Assembly (NCBI RefSeq): GCF_000240165.1 | Contig: NC_017586.1 | Coordinates: 5,159,228-5,223,227, forward strand | Direction: 5' to 3' | Source of the DNA: Streptantibioticus cattleyicolor NRRL 8057 = DSM 46488 | GTDB lineage: Bacteria > Actinomycetota > Actinomycetes > Streptomycetales > Streptomycetaceae | Length of the DNA: 64,000 bases | Notes under the pieces: generated by a model | What the model was told of the DNA's origin: nothing | What the model saw: the letters and a program-made list of their open reading frames with translations, nothing else | Database searches by the model: none | Shown here: piece after piece, positions 1 to 8,592 of the stretch | Position numbering within the stretch: position 1 is the stretch's first letter | Layout of the letters: each line of letters begins with the position of its first letter | Position numbers and translations under genes: made by a program

Positions 1-350
1 GCGCCGATGCCGGGCTGGTCGACCAGCGACACCACCACCGCCGTCGCCCCGGTGCCGGCCAGCGAGAGCAGTCCGGCCCGCAGCGAAGTGCCCATCCCCG
101 CGGCCCAGTCGGGGTTCTCCACCAGCAGGCAGCCGCCGAGCCCGGCGGCCCGCCGCCGCACCTCGCCGGCCGCCGCGCCCAGCACCACGTGCACCGGGTC
201 GCAGCCGCCCGCGCGCAGCGCGCCCGCCGCGTGCTCCACCAGCAGCCCGCCGCCGTACTCCAGCAGCGCCTTGGGGCGTCCGCCGAGCCGCCGGCCGCCG
301 CCGGCCGCCAGCACCAGCCCGGCCGCCGTGGGTTCCATGGGTTCGTCCAT
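1..350 (-). CDS. MocA/MobA-like nucleotidyltransferase, N-terminal part (runs off the window)
   Basis: N-terminal ~116 residues of a nucleotidyltransferase of the molybdenum-cofactor cytidylyltransferase (MocA) type. The glycine-rich NTP-binding loop LVLAAGGGRRLGGRPKALL lies near residues 12-30 and is followed by a GMGTSLRAGL segment and VVVSLVDQPG, the family's usual metal-binding DQP motif. The ATG at 348-350 (complement) has an AGGGGG ribosome site 5 bases upstream; a second in-frame ATG at 336-338 is possible. In actinomycetes such genes often sit near purine/xanthine dehydrogenase genes because MocA matures the xanthine dehydrogenase cofactor. That would fit the allantoin genes next door, but the neighbour is outside the window. 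Substrate specificity is inferred. Confidence 0.8.
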   Translation of the reverse strand, partial: MDEPMEPTAAGLVLAAGGGRRLGGRPKALLEYGGGLLVEHAAGALRAGGCDPVHVVLGAAAGEVRRRAAGLGGCLLVENPDWAAGMGTSLRAGLLSLAGTGATAVVVSLVDQPGIG

Positions 351-475
351 GCCCCCTGCATACCGCGCCGGGGCCGGTCGCGGGGCGCGGACGGCGGACC
401 GGGGGCGGATTTCGCCCGGCGTATGGCGCGGCGGGCGCCGGTGTCCTTTACTGGTCCCCTTTCCCGGAGGGTCCG

Positions 476-814
476 GTGGGGGAAGGGGTGTGGCCGGTGG
501 TGTCGAACGGCGGTACGGCGGGGGGCGCGGCGGATCCGCGGGTGGCCGGTCTGCGGGCGGCCGTCGCGCGGTTACGGCGGGACCTGGCCTGCCACGGCGC
601 CCCGGCGGCCGACCGGGAGGCGGCCGAGGAGCAGCTGGCCGCGCTCGACGCCGAGGCGGCCGGCGGTGCCCCGGTGGTGACGCGGCTGCGCGGGTCGCTG
701 TTGCTGGTCACCGGTGCGCTGGGGTCGTTCAGCGCGCTGCGCCCCGGGGTGGACGCGCTGCGCGACGCCGTCGACCTGTTCGGGCTGCCGGCCGCGGGAC
801 GGCCGCGCCGCTGA
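476..814 (+). CDS. DUF5955-like small protein
   Basis: Small protein of 112 residues, start GTG at 476 with a GGAGG-like ribosome site just upstream. It is mostly helical: an Arg/Ala-rich first helix followed by an ADREAAEEQLAALDAEA segment, then LRGSLLLVTGALGSFSALRPG and a short amphipathic C-terminal helix. I recognise this as resembling the Streptomyces DUF5955 family, whose function is unknown. It lies between the divergent MocA-like gene and the convergent allR gene. The family assignment is from memory of the pattern, not from a search. Confidence 0.6.
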   Translation: MGEGVWPVVSNGGTAGGAADPRVAGLRAAVARLRRDLACHGAPAADREAAEEQLAALDAEAAGGAPVVTRLRGSLLLVTGALGSFSALRPGVDALRDAVDLFGLPAAGRPRR

Positions 815-841
815 CGAACGGCGCGGCGGCGTCCGGCGGGC

Positions 842-1690
842 TCAGGAGGCGGAGCCGGTGCTGGCCAGCGCGGCTGACAACTGCCGGGCCACGTCCTGGA
901 GTACCGGAATGATCTTGTCCTGGGCGGACTCGGTGACCCGCCCGGCCGGGCCGGAGATGGAGATGGCCGCCGCGGTGGGGGAGTCCGGGACGCACACCGC
1001 CAGGCAACGCACCCCGACCTCCTGCTCGTTGTCGTCCACCGCGTAACCGGCCCGCCGGATCCGCTCCAGCTCGGCGATGAAGGCGTCCGGCTCGGTGATC
1101 GTGCGCTCGGTGGCGGCGGGCATCCCGGTGCGGCCGAGCAGGGCACGCACCTCCTCGGAGGGGACCTGGGCCAGCAGCGCCTTGCCCACCCCGGTGGAGT
1201 GCGGCAGCACCCGCCGCCCGACCTCGGTGAACATCCGCATGGAGTGGCGCGAGGGGACCTGGGCGACGTAGACCACCTCGTCGCCGTCGAGCAGCGCCAT
1301 GTTGGCGGTCTCCCCGGTGGCCTCCACCAGCTGGGCCAGGTACGGCCGGGCCCAGGTGCCCAGCAGCCGGGAGGCGCTCTCGCCGAGCCGGATCAGCCGC
1401 GGGCCCAGCGCGTAACGGCGGTTGGGCTGCTGGCGTACGTAGCCGCAGGAGACCAGGGTGCGCATCAGCCGGTGGATGGTGGGCAGCGGCAGCCCGCTGC
1501 TGGCCGACAGCTCGCTGAGCCCCACCTCGCCGCCGGCGTCGGCCATCCGCTCCAGCAGGTCGAAGGCGCGCTCCAGGGACTGCACGCCTCCGCCGCCCTG
1601 GGCGCCGCCGCCCGCCTTGGCCGTGCCGGGCGCGGCGCCCGAGGTGGCGGGGCTGGTGTTCACGGAGCTGCTGGAGCTGATCGACGGCAC
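842..1690 (-). CDS. allR: IclR-family repressor, probable allantoin regulator AllR
   Basis: IclR-family transcription factor of 282 residues. A low-complexity Ser/Gly-rich leader of ~35 residues precedes the winged helix-turn-helix (QSLERAFDLLERM through PTIHRLMRTLVSCGYV, roughly residues 37-85). The C-terminal effector domain carries the family pattern HSTGVGKALLA and a late DNEQEVGVRCLAV block. The GTG start at 1690 has GAGAGGA upstream. It is divergent from allB-alc; in Streptomyces coelicolor the same arrangement houses AllR (SCO6246), which represses allantoin catabolism and is relieved by allantoic acid/glyoxylate-type effectors. The role here follows from family plus synteny; effector identity is not visible. 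The inverted repeats at 1906-1920 and 2009-2025 are candidate operators. Confidence 0.85.
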   Translation of the reverse strand: MPSISSSSSVNTSPATSGAAPGTAKAGGGAQGGGGVQSLERAFDLLERMADAGGEVGLSELSASSGLPLPTIHRLMRTLVSCGYVRQQPNRRYALGPRLIRLGESASRLLGTWARPYLAQLVEATGETANMALLDGDEVVYVAQVPSRHSMRMFTEVGRRVLPHSTGVGKALLAQVPSEEVRALLGRTGMPAATERTITEPDAFIAELERIRRAGYAVDDNEQEVGVRCLAVCVPDSPTAAAISISGPAGRVTESAQDKIIPVLQDVARQLSAALASTGSAS

Positions 1691-1905
1691 GTCCGGTCCT
1701 CTCGAAGCCGCTTGGGCCGCCGGTGTTCACCCGTCGGCAGTACCGCAGCCTACCCGGCCACGGAGGGACGATCACCGGGCGCGGCCTGCGAATCCTTCGT
1801 CCGCCCGGTCGTTTCGCACCGGATCCGGTCGTTAGTGCCGCCGCTGCCGTGGATCCCTCGGCACGGCAAGTGGCGGTACGCATGTTCTGTAAAGCGAAAT
1901 CTACT

Positions 1906-1920
1906 TTCCATTTCATGGAA
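1906..1920. promoter_or_regulatory. Inverted repeat in allR-allB intergenic region (candidate AllR operator 1)
   Basis: Perfect inverted repeat TTCCAT-TTC-ATGGAA in an AT-rich pocket of the 376-bp divergent promoter region. IclR proteins bind short palindromes in such regions. Assignment to AllR is inference. The remainder of 1691-2066 shows no gene. Confidence 0.5.
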
Positions 1921-2008
1921 TCGTCCAATCCGGGCCGAACCACCCCGCAGCGCCCCGGTGGCACCCCGGAAGGGTCTTGACGGGCCGCCGGGACACGAAG
2001 AACATCTC

Positions 2009-2025
2009 TTCAACAGTTCGTTGAA
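2009..2025. promoter_or_regulatory. Inverted repeat upstream of allB (candidate AllR operator 2)
   Basis: Perfect inverted repeat TTCAAC-AGTTC-GTTGAA, ending about 40 bases before the allB start, a position where a bound repressor would block transcription or overlap the promoter. Its arms differ from those of the 1906-1920 repeat, so the two may have different binders or affinities. Confidence 0.5.
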
Positions 2026-2066
2026 TCCCGTGGTGGAAGCCGGGGTCCGGAATGAGGAGGGGACGC

Positions 2067-3410
2067 GTGTCCGAGGCCGAACTCGCCCTGCGTTCGACGC
2101 GGGTCGTCACACCCGAAGGCACCCGCCCCGCCACCGTGGTGGTCTCCGGCGGCCGGATCACCGCCGTCCAGCCGTACCAGGCGCCCGTACCCGACGGGGC
2201 CCGCCCGACCGACCTCGGCGACGACGTGCTCCTGCCCGGCCTGGTCGACACCCACGTCCACGTCAACGACCCCGGCCGCACCGAGTGGGAGGGGTTCTGG
2301 ACCGCCACCCGGGCCGCCGCCGCCGGAGGCGTCACCACCCTGATCGACATGCCGCTCAACTCCGTCCCGCCGACCACCACCGTGGCCGCCCTCGACGTCA
2401 AGCGGGCGACCGCGCGCGACAAGGCCCACGTCGACGTCGGCTTCTGGGGCGGCGCCATCCCCGGCAACGTCAAGGACCTGCGCCCGCTGCACGACGCCGG
2501 GGTCTTCGGCTTCAAGTGCTTCCTGCTGCACTCCGGGGTGGACGAGTTCCCGCAACTGTCCACGGCCGAACTCGACGAGGCCATGGCGGAGATCGCCGGC
2601 TTCGGCGGACTGCTGATCGTGCACGCCGAGGACGCCTCACTGATCGGCTCCGCGCCCCCCGCGGCCGGCCCGAGGTACGCCGACTTCCTCGCCTCCCGGC
2701 CGCCGGCCGCCGAGCACACCGCCATCGCCACCGTGCTCGACCGCGCCCGGCGCCACAACTGCCGGGTCCACATCCTCCACCTGTCCTTTGCCGGCGCGCT
2801 GCCGCTGATCGCCGCCGCCAAGGCCGACGGGGTACCGGTCACCGTCGAGACCTGCCCGCACTACCTCACCCTGCGGGCCGAGGAGATCCCGGACGGGGCG
2901 ACCGAGTTCAAGTGCTGCCCCCCGATCCGCGAGGCCGGCAACCAGGACGCGCTGTGGCAGGGGCTCGCCGACGGCACCATCGACTGCGTCGTCTCCGACC
3001 ACTCGCCCTCCACGCCCGACCTCAAGCGGTTCGACACCGGTGACTTCGGCGAGGCGTGGGGCGGCATCTCCTCCCTCCAGCTCGGGCTGCCGGTGATGTG
3101 GACCGAGGCCCGCCGCCGCGGCCACTCCATCGAGGACGTGGTCCGCTGGATGTCGGCCGCCCCGGCCCGCTTCGCCGGCCTCGCCCGCAAGGGCGCCATC
3201 GCCCCCGGCCACGACGCCGACTTCGCGGTCCTCGCCCCCGACCGGACCTTCACCGTCGACCCGGCCGCCCTGCACCACCGCAACCAGGTCACCGCCTACG
3301 CCGGGCGCACCCTGACCGGCGTGGTCCGCGCCACCTATCTGCGCGGCCGACTCATCGCCGAGCACGGGGACACCGTCCGCCGGGCCGGCCACCTCATCGA
3401 TCGGGCCTGA
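2067..3410 (+). CDS. allB: Allantoinase
   Basis: Cyclic amidohydrolase of 447 residues that opens the hydantoin ring of allantoin to give allantoate. The binuclear-metal residues of the dihydroorotase/hydantoinase superfamily are all visible: DTHVH (His63, His65), the carboxylated lysine in FGFKCF (Lys150), HAED (His186), HILHLS (His238) and SDHSPS (Asp311). I chose GTG 2067 over the upstream ATG 2052 because GAGGAGGGG (2055-2062) is then a well-spaced ribosome site. It is followed 32 bases later by allantoicase, so the two form an operon for allantoin to ureidoglycolate and urea, divergent from the IclR regulator. Confidence 0.93.
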   Translation: MSEAELALRSTRVVTPEGTRPATVVVSGGRITAVQPYQAPVPDGARPTDLGDDVLLPGLVDTHVHVNDPGRTEWEGFWTATRAAAAGGVTTLIDMPLNSVPPTTTVAALDVKRATARDKAHVDVGFWGGAIPGNVKDLRPLHDAGVFGFKCFLLHSGVDEFPQLSTAELDEAMAEIAGFGGLLIVHAEDASLIGSAPPAAGPRYADFLASRPPAAEHTAIATVLDRARRHNCRVHILHLSFAGALPLIAAAKADGVPVTVETCPHYLTLRAEEIPDGATEFKCCPPIREAGNQDALWQGLADGTIDCVVSDHSPSTPDLKRFDTGDFGEAWGGISSLQLGLPVMWTEARRRGHSIEDVVRWMSAAPARFAGLARKGAIAPGHDADFAVLAPDRTFTVDPAALHHRNQVTAYAGRTLTGVVRATYLRGRLIAEHGDTVRRAGHLIDRA

Positions 3411-3442
3411 GCACGACCGGGCCCGGAAGGGAACGCACACCG

Positions 3443-4567
3443 ATGACGCAGGTCACCCGCTTCACCGGCGACGCCGCGCCGTACCGCGAGGGGAACGAGC
3501 CGTACGCCGACTACCGCACGGCCGACATCCCCTTCGGCCACCTCGTCGACCTCGCCGACCGCCGCCTCGGGGCCGGCGTCATCGCGGCCAACGACGAGTT
3601 CTTCGCCGAGCGGGAGAACCTGCTCAACCCGGAGCCCGCCGTCTTCGACCCGGAACGCTTCGGCCACAAGGGCAAGATCATGGACGGCTGGGAGACCCGC
3701 CGCCGCCGCGGCGCCGGCGCCGGCACCCCGCACCCGGCCGACGACGACCACGACTGGGCGCTGATCCGCCTCGGCGCCCCCGGGGTGATCCGCGGCATCG
3801 TGGTGGACACCGCCCACTTCCGCGGCAACTACCCCCGGGCCGTCAGCGTCGAGGCCACCACCGCCCCGCTCGCCTCCTCCCCGGAGGAACTCCTCGCCGC
3901 CGACGTCGAGTGGACGCCCCTGGTACCGCGCACCGAGGTCGGCGGCCACGCGGCCAACGCCTTCCCGGTCGACGTCGAACGCCGCTTCACCCACGTCCGC
4001 CTCAACCAGCACCCCGACGGCGGCGTGGCCCGGCTGCGGGTGCACGGCAAGGTGGCCCCCGACCCCGAATGGCTCGCCGCCCTCGGCACCTTCGACGTGG
4101 TCGCGCTGGAGAACGGCGGCTCGGTCGAGGACGCCTCCGACCGCTTCTACTCCCCGCCCACCAACACCATCCTGCCCGGCCGCTCCCGCAAGATGGACGA
4201 CGGCTGGGAGACCCGCCGCCGCCGCGACCAGGGCAACGACTGGGTCCGCTACCGGCTCACCGCGCAGGCGCTGATCCGCGCCGTGGAGATCGACACCGGC
4301 TACCTCAAGGGCAACGCGGCCGGCTGGGCCGCGCTGTACGGCAGGGACGAGACGGCCGGCGCCGACGAGTGGCACGAGATCCTGCCGCGCACCCGGCTCC
4401 AGCCCGACACCGTGCACCGCTTCCTGGTGGACGCCCCGGCCGCCACCCACGTGCGGATCGACATCTTCCCGGACGGCGGCATATCCCGGCTGCGGCTGTT
4501 CGGCTCGCTGACCGGCACCGGCGCCAAGGCGCTGGCCGAGCGCACCGCGCGGCTGACCACGCCGTGA
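3443..4567 (+). CDS. alc: Allantoicase
   Basis: 374-residue allantoicase, which hydrolyses allantoate to ureidoglycolate and urea. It consists of two similar jelly-roll halves, each with the block KIMDGWETRRRR / KMDDGWETRRRR (near residues 75 and 250) and a later HPDGG / FPDGG plus RLRxxG closing segment, the duplication typical of the family. The ATG at 3443 has GGAAGGGA about 10 bases upstream. Second gene of the allB-alc operon; a strong hairpin at 4590-4608 follows. Confidence 0.93.
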   Translation: MTQVTRFTGDAAPYREGNEPYADYRTADIPFGHLVDLADRRLGAGVIAANDEFFAERENLLNPEPAVFDPERFGHKGKIMDGWETRRRRGAGAGTPHPADDDHDWALIRLGAPGVIRGIVVDTAHFRGNYPRAVSVEATTAPLASSPEELLAADVEWTPLVPRTEVGGHAANAFPVDVERRFTHVRLNQHPDGGVARLRVHGKVAPDPEWLAALGTFDVVALENGGSVEDASDRFYSPPTNTILPGRSRKMDDGWETRRRRDQGNDWVRYRLTAQALIRAVEIDTGYLKGNAAGWAALYGRDETAGADEWHEILPRTRLQPDTVHRFLVDAPAATHVRIDIFPDGGISRLRLFGSLTGTGAKALAERTARLTTP

Positions 4568-4589
4568 CCCGGTGACCGGACACGGCGGC

Positions 4590-4608
4590 CGGGGACCGGC
4601 GGTCCCCG
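4590..4608 (+). terminator. Hairpin downstream of alc
   Basis: Perfect 8-bp stem CGGGGACC / GGTCCCCG around a GGC loop, 22 bases after the alc stop codon. No T-tract, as is usual for high-GC actinomycete terminators. Confidence 0.55.
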
Positions 4609-4802
4609 CCCCGCCGCCGCGCGCCACGAACCCGGCGGCGGCGCCCGGCCGTTCACCGGTACGAGGGCGCGCAGCCGCGGCGCCCCGCCACGCCCGAGGC
4701 CCTGTCGTCAAAAGGCCGCCTGCCCCGCGACGCCTAAGGGGGGGTCCCCAGGCGACGCTGAAGGGGGGCGCGCTCGCGGCGTTGCCGGTCGTCGGCCCGC
4801 AC

Positions 4803-5200
4803 GGTCGGGCTCCGCCTCGCTTCGGCTGCGGCCGGGGCCCGGCCCTCGTCCCTCGGGCCGACCCCCGACCTCCGCCTCAGCTCGGCTCGCCCTGCGGGGC
4901 CGGATGGTCGGGCTCCGTCTCGCTTCGGCTGCGGCCGGGGCCCGGCCCTCGTCCCTCGGGCCGACCCCCGACCTCCGCCTCAGCCCGGCTCGCCCTGCGG
5001 GGCCGGATGGTCGGGCTCCGTCTCGCTTCGGCTGCGGCCGGGGCCCGGCCCTCGTCCCTCGGGCCGACCCCCGACCTCCGCCTCAGCCCGGCTCGCCCTG
5101 CGGGGCCGGATGGTCGGGCTCCGCCTCGCTTCGGCTGCGGCCGGGGCCCGGCCCTCGTCCCTCGGGCCGACCCCCAACCTCCGCCTCAGCCCGGCTCGCC
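4803..5200. repeat. Four tandem copies of a 103-bp unit
   Basis: Unit starts (GGTCGGGCTCC) lie at 4803, 4906, 5009 and 5112, an exact period of 103 bp. The first three copies are complete and nearly identical (single changes such as CCGCCTC/CCGTCTC). The fourth diverges in its last ~15 bases near 5195. As 103 is not a multiple of three, the same peptide (beginning VGLRLASAAAGARPSSLGP) appears in a different frame in each unit, which argues against a repeat protein. The flanks 4609-4802 and 5201-5321 hold no recognisable gene. The repeat separates the allantoin operon from an AIM24-like remnant. Confidence 0.9.
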
Positions 5201-5321
5201 CTCCGATGCAGCCCGCTGCGCTCTCCTCCCTCCGCCTTGCGATCACACTCCCCCTTCAGCTTCGCCTGGGGGGACCCCCGTGGACGCCGCGGGGCACCGC
5301 CCTCCGGGCGGCCGGCGATCT

Positions 5322-5477
5322 TTCGACGAGGGGCTCTCGCTGGCCAGCTTGGAGGGCGACGGGCGGGTCATCCTCCAGTCGATGACCCTGGAGGGGCTGG
5401 CCAACGTCCTCAAGAAGGCCCAGGGCGGCGACAAGCCGGGGCCCACCGGCGGTCTGTTCTCCACCCACGCCGGCTGA
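5322..5477 (+). pseudogene. Probable C-terminal remnant of an AIM24-family gene
   Basis: The last ~50 codons of an open frame read GEGL-like, then GDGRVILQSMTLEGLANVL, then end in GPTGGLFSTHAG. This resembles the C-terminus of AIM24-family proteins, which have a conserved V-x-QSM closing strand. Nothing upstream in any frame looks like the rest of the beta-sandwich; the open frame instead continues into the 103-bp repeats. I read it as a gene truncated by repeat expansion or deletion. The family call is tentative. Confidence 0.45.
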
Positions 5478-5565
5478 CCCGGCGCCCGGCGCCCCGCCCG
5501 GGCCCGTTGTCGGTGGCGGGCGGTAGCGTTTCCGCCAAGTGGCCCACGAGCACCGGGGAGGCGCA

Positions 5566-6519
5566 GTGCAGCAGGGTCCGGAGGTCGTCACCTGCGGTGC
5601 GGCGACGCTGCTGATGCTCGCCGAACCCGGCGTCCCGCTGGACCGCGCGGCGCACTTCCGGCGGTCGCTCGGCGGTGAGGGGGCCGCCGTCGCTGCCGGC
5701 CTCGCCCGGCTCGGCCACCGCACCCGCTGGATCGGCCGGGTGGGCGCCGACCCGGCCGGCGACATCGTCCTGCGCGAACTGCGCGCCGACGGCGTCGACA
5801 CCGGGTACGCCACCCGCGACCCGCACGCCGCCACCGCCGTGGCGCTGCGCGAGGGCGACCCGCCCCACCGCGCCGACCCGCCCCGCCACCACGCCGGTTC
5901 GGCCGCCGCCCGCCTCGCCCCACGCCACATACCCCCCGACGCGCTCGCCGGGGCGCGGCTGCTGCACCTGTCCGGCGCCACCGCGATGCTCTCCGCGGAC
6001 GCCGCCGACGCCACCTGGCGCCTGCTCACCCTCGCCCACGAGGCCGGGCTCACCGTCTCCTTCGACCCTGGCGCGCGCCACGGACCCGACGATGCCGAAG
6101 CCCGCACGCGCACCGTGGCCCCGCTGCTCGCCGAGGCCGACCTGGTCATCGCCGACGCGGCCGAACTCGCCCTGCTCACCGGGGTGTCGGCCGACGACGC
6201 CGCCGACGACCTGCTCAGCGGGCGCACCCGCGCGGTGATCGTGCGGCGGCCCGGCACCTCGGCCACCGCGGTGCTGCGCTCCGGGCGCCTCACCCACCCG
6301 GCGTTCCCCGTCCCGGCCGGCGCCGGCCCTGCCTTCGTGGCCGGCTACCTCTCCGGCTGGCTGCGGGACGTCGCCGTGGACCAGGCGCTCGCCGAGGCCG
6401 CCGCGGTGAGCGCGCTCGCCGCGCGGACCGCCGGGGAGACCGACGGGCTGCCCACCGCCGCCGGCCGCGACCGGGCGCTGGACGCCCTCCGCCGCGGCGA
6501 GGACCCCGCACACCGCTGA
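5566..6519 (+). CDS. PfkB-fold sugar kinase homologue lacking the catalytic aspartate
   Basis: Ribokinase/PfkB-family protein of 317 residues, closest in pattern and context to 2-keto-3-deoxygluconate kinases. The N-terminal substrate motif GGEGAAVAAGLARLG (residues 36-50) and the FDPGAR strand (166-171) are present. The family signature GAGDAF, whose Asp is the catalytic base, reads GAGPAF here: codon CCT at 6328-6330 gives Pro255. The ADP-anchoring region before it (VIVRRPG) is also weakened. GTG 5566 is preferred to GTG 5539 because GGGGAG lies 5 bases upstream. The next gene, 46 bases downstream, is a KDPG-aldolase-like protein that also lacks its catalytic residue. Either the pair has lost enzymatic activity or it does something else; kinase activity should not be assumed. 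Confidence 0.8.
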   Translation: MQQGPEVVTCGAATLLMLAEPGVPLDRAAHFRRSLGGEGAAVAAGLARLGHRTRWIGRVGADPAGDIVLRELRADGVDTGYATRDPHAATAVALREGDPPHRADPPRHHAGSAAARLAPRHIPPDALAGARLLHLSGATAMLSADAADATWRLLTLAHEAGLTVSFDPGARHGPDDAEARTRTVAPLLAEADLVIADAAELALLTGVSADDAADDLLSGRTRAVIVRRPGTSATAVLRSGRLTHPAFPVPAGAGPAFVAGYLSGWLRDVAVDQALAEAAAVSALAARTAGETDGLPTAAGRDRALDALRRGEDPAHR

Positions 6520-6565
6520 CCGCCCGCCCCCGGGCCGCACAACAGGGAAAGGACGGCGAACCGCC

Positions 6566-7192
6566 GTGTACCGCTGGGAGATCACCCGGGCCGCGCTGGC
6601 CCAGCGCGTCTTCGCCATCATCCGCACCGACAGCTACGACCGGGCCGCCGCCACCGCCGACGCCCTGCTGTCCGCCGGGCTGACCACCCTGGAGATCTCG
6701 CTCACCACGCCTTTCGCGCTGGAAGCGGTGACCACGCTGGTGCGGGAGATGGGCGACGAGGCGGTCATCGGTGTCGGCACCGTGCTGGACGCCGCCTCGG
6801 CCCGGATGGCGGTCGACGCCGGCGCCCGGTTCCTCGCCTCGCCCGCCCTCGACCCGCAGGTGATCGCCACCGGCCACCGCTACGGCATCCCGGTCTTCCC
6901 CGGCGCCGGCACCGCCACCGAGCTGGTCCGCGCGCTCGAACTGGGCGCCGACGCGGTACGGCTCCACCCCGCCGCCGCGTTCGGCCCGGAGTGGATACGC
7001 GAGGTGCGCGACGCCCTCCCGCAGGCCGCCCTGCTGCCCGCCGGCGGCCTCACCGTCGACGACGCGCCCGAGTGGATCGCGGCCGGCGCCGTCGCCTGCG
7101 GCCTGGGCACCCCACTGACCGAGGGCGACCGGGAGACCGTCGCCAAACGCGTCGCCGACCTGCTGCCCCGGCTCGGCGCGGCGGCCGGATGA
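6566..7192 (+). CDS. KDPG/KHG aldolase homologue lacking the Schiff-base lysine
   Basis: 208-residue class I aldolase-type (beta/alpha)8 barrel of the KDPG/4-hydroxy-2-oxoglutarate aldolase family. The N-terminal FAIIRTDSYDRA, the general-base glutamate in TTLEISL (Glu43), the GVGTVLD strand (70-75), FPGAGTATEL and the phosphate-binding LLPAGGL are all present. The Schiff-base lysine normally in K-x-FPA is Arg132 (VRLHPAAAFGP, codon CGG at 6959-6961). Start is GTG 6566 with GGAAAGGA upstream. It probably shares a transcript with the PfkB-like gene, which has a parallel active-site loss. True aldolase activity by the known mechanism looks unlikely. Confidence 0.8.
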   Translation: MYRWEITRAALAQRVFAIIRTDSYDRAAATADALLSAGLTTLEISLTTPFALEAVTTLVREMGDEAVIGVGTVLDAASARMAVDAGARFLASPALDPQVIATGHRYGIPVFPGAGTATELVRALELGADAVRLHPAAAFGPEWIREVRDALPQAALLPAGGLTVDDAPEWIAAGAVACGLGTPLTEGDRETVAKRVADLLPRLGAAAG

Positions 7193-7324
7193 CGCCCCCG
7201 GGCCGCGCGCCGCGCCCGCCCCGACCGCGTCCATGATCCCAACTCGGCCGGAACACGGGCTCGTAGCGACCGGGTAGGGCGGCATAGCCTGAACGGACAC
7301 GGCGACCGACAGGGGAAACGTCAC

Positions 7325-8566
7325 GTGACGACAGTCAACGACCTCACCACCTACATCGACAACGACGCCGACGATGACATCCTCGACCTGCGCGCGCTCG
7401 GCCCGCGGTTCCGGCGCGACCCCTACCCGGTCTACGCCGGGCTGCGGGCCCGCGGCCCGGTGCACCGGGTGCTCACCACCACCGGCACCGAGGCGTGGCT
7501 GGTGGTCGGGTACGAACACGGCCGGGCCGCCCTCGTCGACCCGCGGCTGAGCAAACGCTGGTCGCACGCCTCGGACGCGCTGCGACTGATCGCCCCCGCC
7601 CCCGGCACCCACATGCTCAACTCCGACCCGCCGGAGCACACCCGGCTGCGCAAGCTGGTGGTCAAGGAGTTCACCCCGCGCCGCGTGGAATCGCTCGCCC
7701 CCCGGGTGCAGCAGATCACCGACGACCTGCTCGACGCCATGCTGGCCGCCCCGGACGGCCGGGCCGATCTGGTGGACGCCTTCTCCTTCCCGCTGCCCAT
7801 CTCGGTCATCTGCGAACTGCTCGGTGTGCCCTTCCTGGACCGCCGGTCGTTCCGCGCCTGGACCGACGACCTGCTCTCCGCCACCGACCCGGCCCAGCAG
7901 GAGGCGACGGTGGCCCGGGTCGGCCGCTACCTCGGCGAGCTGATCGAGGAGAAACGCCGGCACCCGGGCGACGACCTGATGAGCGCGCTGATCCGCACCA
8001 GCGACGAGGACGGCGACCGGCTCTCCCCGGACGAACTCCTCGGCACCGCCTGGCTGTTGCTGGTCGCCGGCCACGAGACCACCGTCAACCTCATCACCAA
8101 CGCGGTCCTCGCCCTGCTCACCCACCCCGACCAGCTCGCCGCCCTGCGCGCCGACCCCTCGCTGGTCGACAACGCCGTCGAGGAGACGCTGCGCTGGGAC
8201 GGCCCGGTGGAGACCCCCACGTTCCGCTTCACCACCGAACCGGTGGAGATCGGCGGCACCGTGATACCGGGCGGCGGCCAACTCGTCCTGGTCGCCCTCG
8301 GCGACGCCGACCGCGACCCGGCCCGCTTCCCGGACCCGGAGCGGTTCGACATCACCCGCCAGCCCGGCGGCCACGTCGCCTTCGGCCACGGCCTGCACTA
8401 CTGCCTCGGCGCGCCACTGGCCCGGCTGGAGGGGCGGATCGCGCTGCGCACCCTGCTGGAGCGCTGCCCCCACCTCGCCCTCGACGCCCACCCCGGCGAG
8501 CTGGAATGGCGCCCCGGGTTGCTGATCCGCGGCCCGTACCATCTGCCCGTCCGCTTCACCCGCTGA
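7325..8566 (+). CDS. Cytochrome P450
   Basis: Soluble class I bacterial P450 of 413 residues. Landmarks are in order: helix I oxygen-binding motif AGHETT (248-253), ExxR as EETLR (287-290), and heme loop FGHGLHYCLGAPLARLEG with the axial Cys at 360. The pattern resembles CYP105/CYP107-type biosynthetic or detoxifying monooxygenases; substrate unknown. The GTG start follows AGGGGAAA. No ferredoxin or reductase gene is adjacent, so electrons must come from elsewhere. It is followed 26 bases later by a glutathione peroxidase, likely in the same operon. The 130-bp upstream gap contains a CATAGCCT -10-like element near 7280 but nothing else I recognise. Confidence 0.92.
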   Translation: MTTVNDLTTYIDNDADDDILDLRALGPRFRRDPYPVYAGLRARGPVHRVLTTTGTEAWLVVGYEHGRAALVDPRLSKRWSHASDALRLIAPAPGTHMLNSDPPEHTRLRKLVVKEFTPRRVESLAPRVQQITDDLLDAMLAAPDGRADLVDAFSFPLPISVICELLGVPFLDRRSFRAWTDDLLSATDPAQQEATVARVGRYLGELIEEKRRHPGDDLMSALIRTSDEDGDRLSPDELLGTAWLLLVAGHETTVNLITNAVLALLTHPDQLAALRADPSLVDNAVEETLRWDGPVETPTFRFTTEPVEIGGTVIPGGGQLVLVALGDADRDPARFPDPERFDITRQPGGHVAFGHGLHYCLGAPLARLEGRIALRTLLERCPHLALDAHPGELEWRPGLLIRGPYHLPVRFTR

Positions 8567-8592
8567 ACCGTCCCGAACAGGAGCCCCACCGC

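Noticed and set aside
7-912. Plus-strand open frame of 301 codons over the first kilobase
   Set aside because: It is antisense to the MocA-like and allR genes, is Pro/Arg/Ala/Gly-rich, and has no family pattern; a high-GC shadow.
4572-5477. Long open frames across the 103-bp repeats as a repeat-containing protein
   Set aside because: The period is not a multiple of three, so each unit is read in a different frame; no start with a ribosome site.
6290-8542. Minus-strand open frame of 750 codons
   Set aside because: Gly/Ala/Val/Gln-rich shadow spanning the aldolase-like and P450 genes, both clearly coded on the plus strand.
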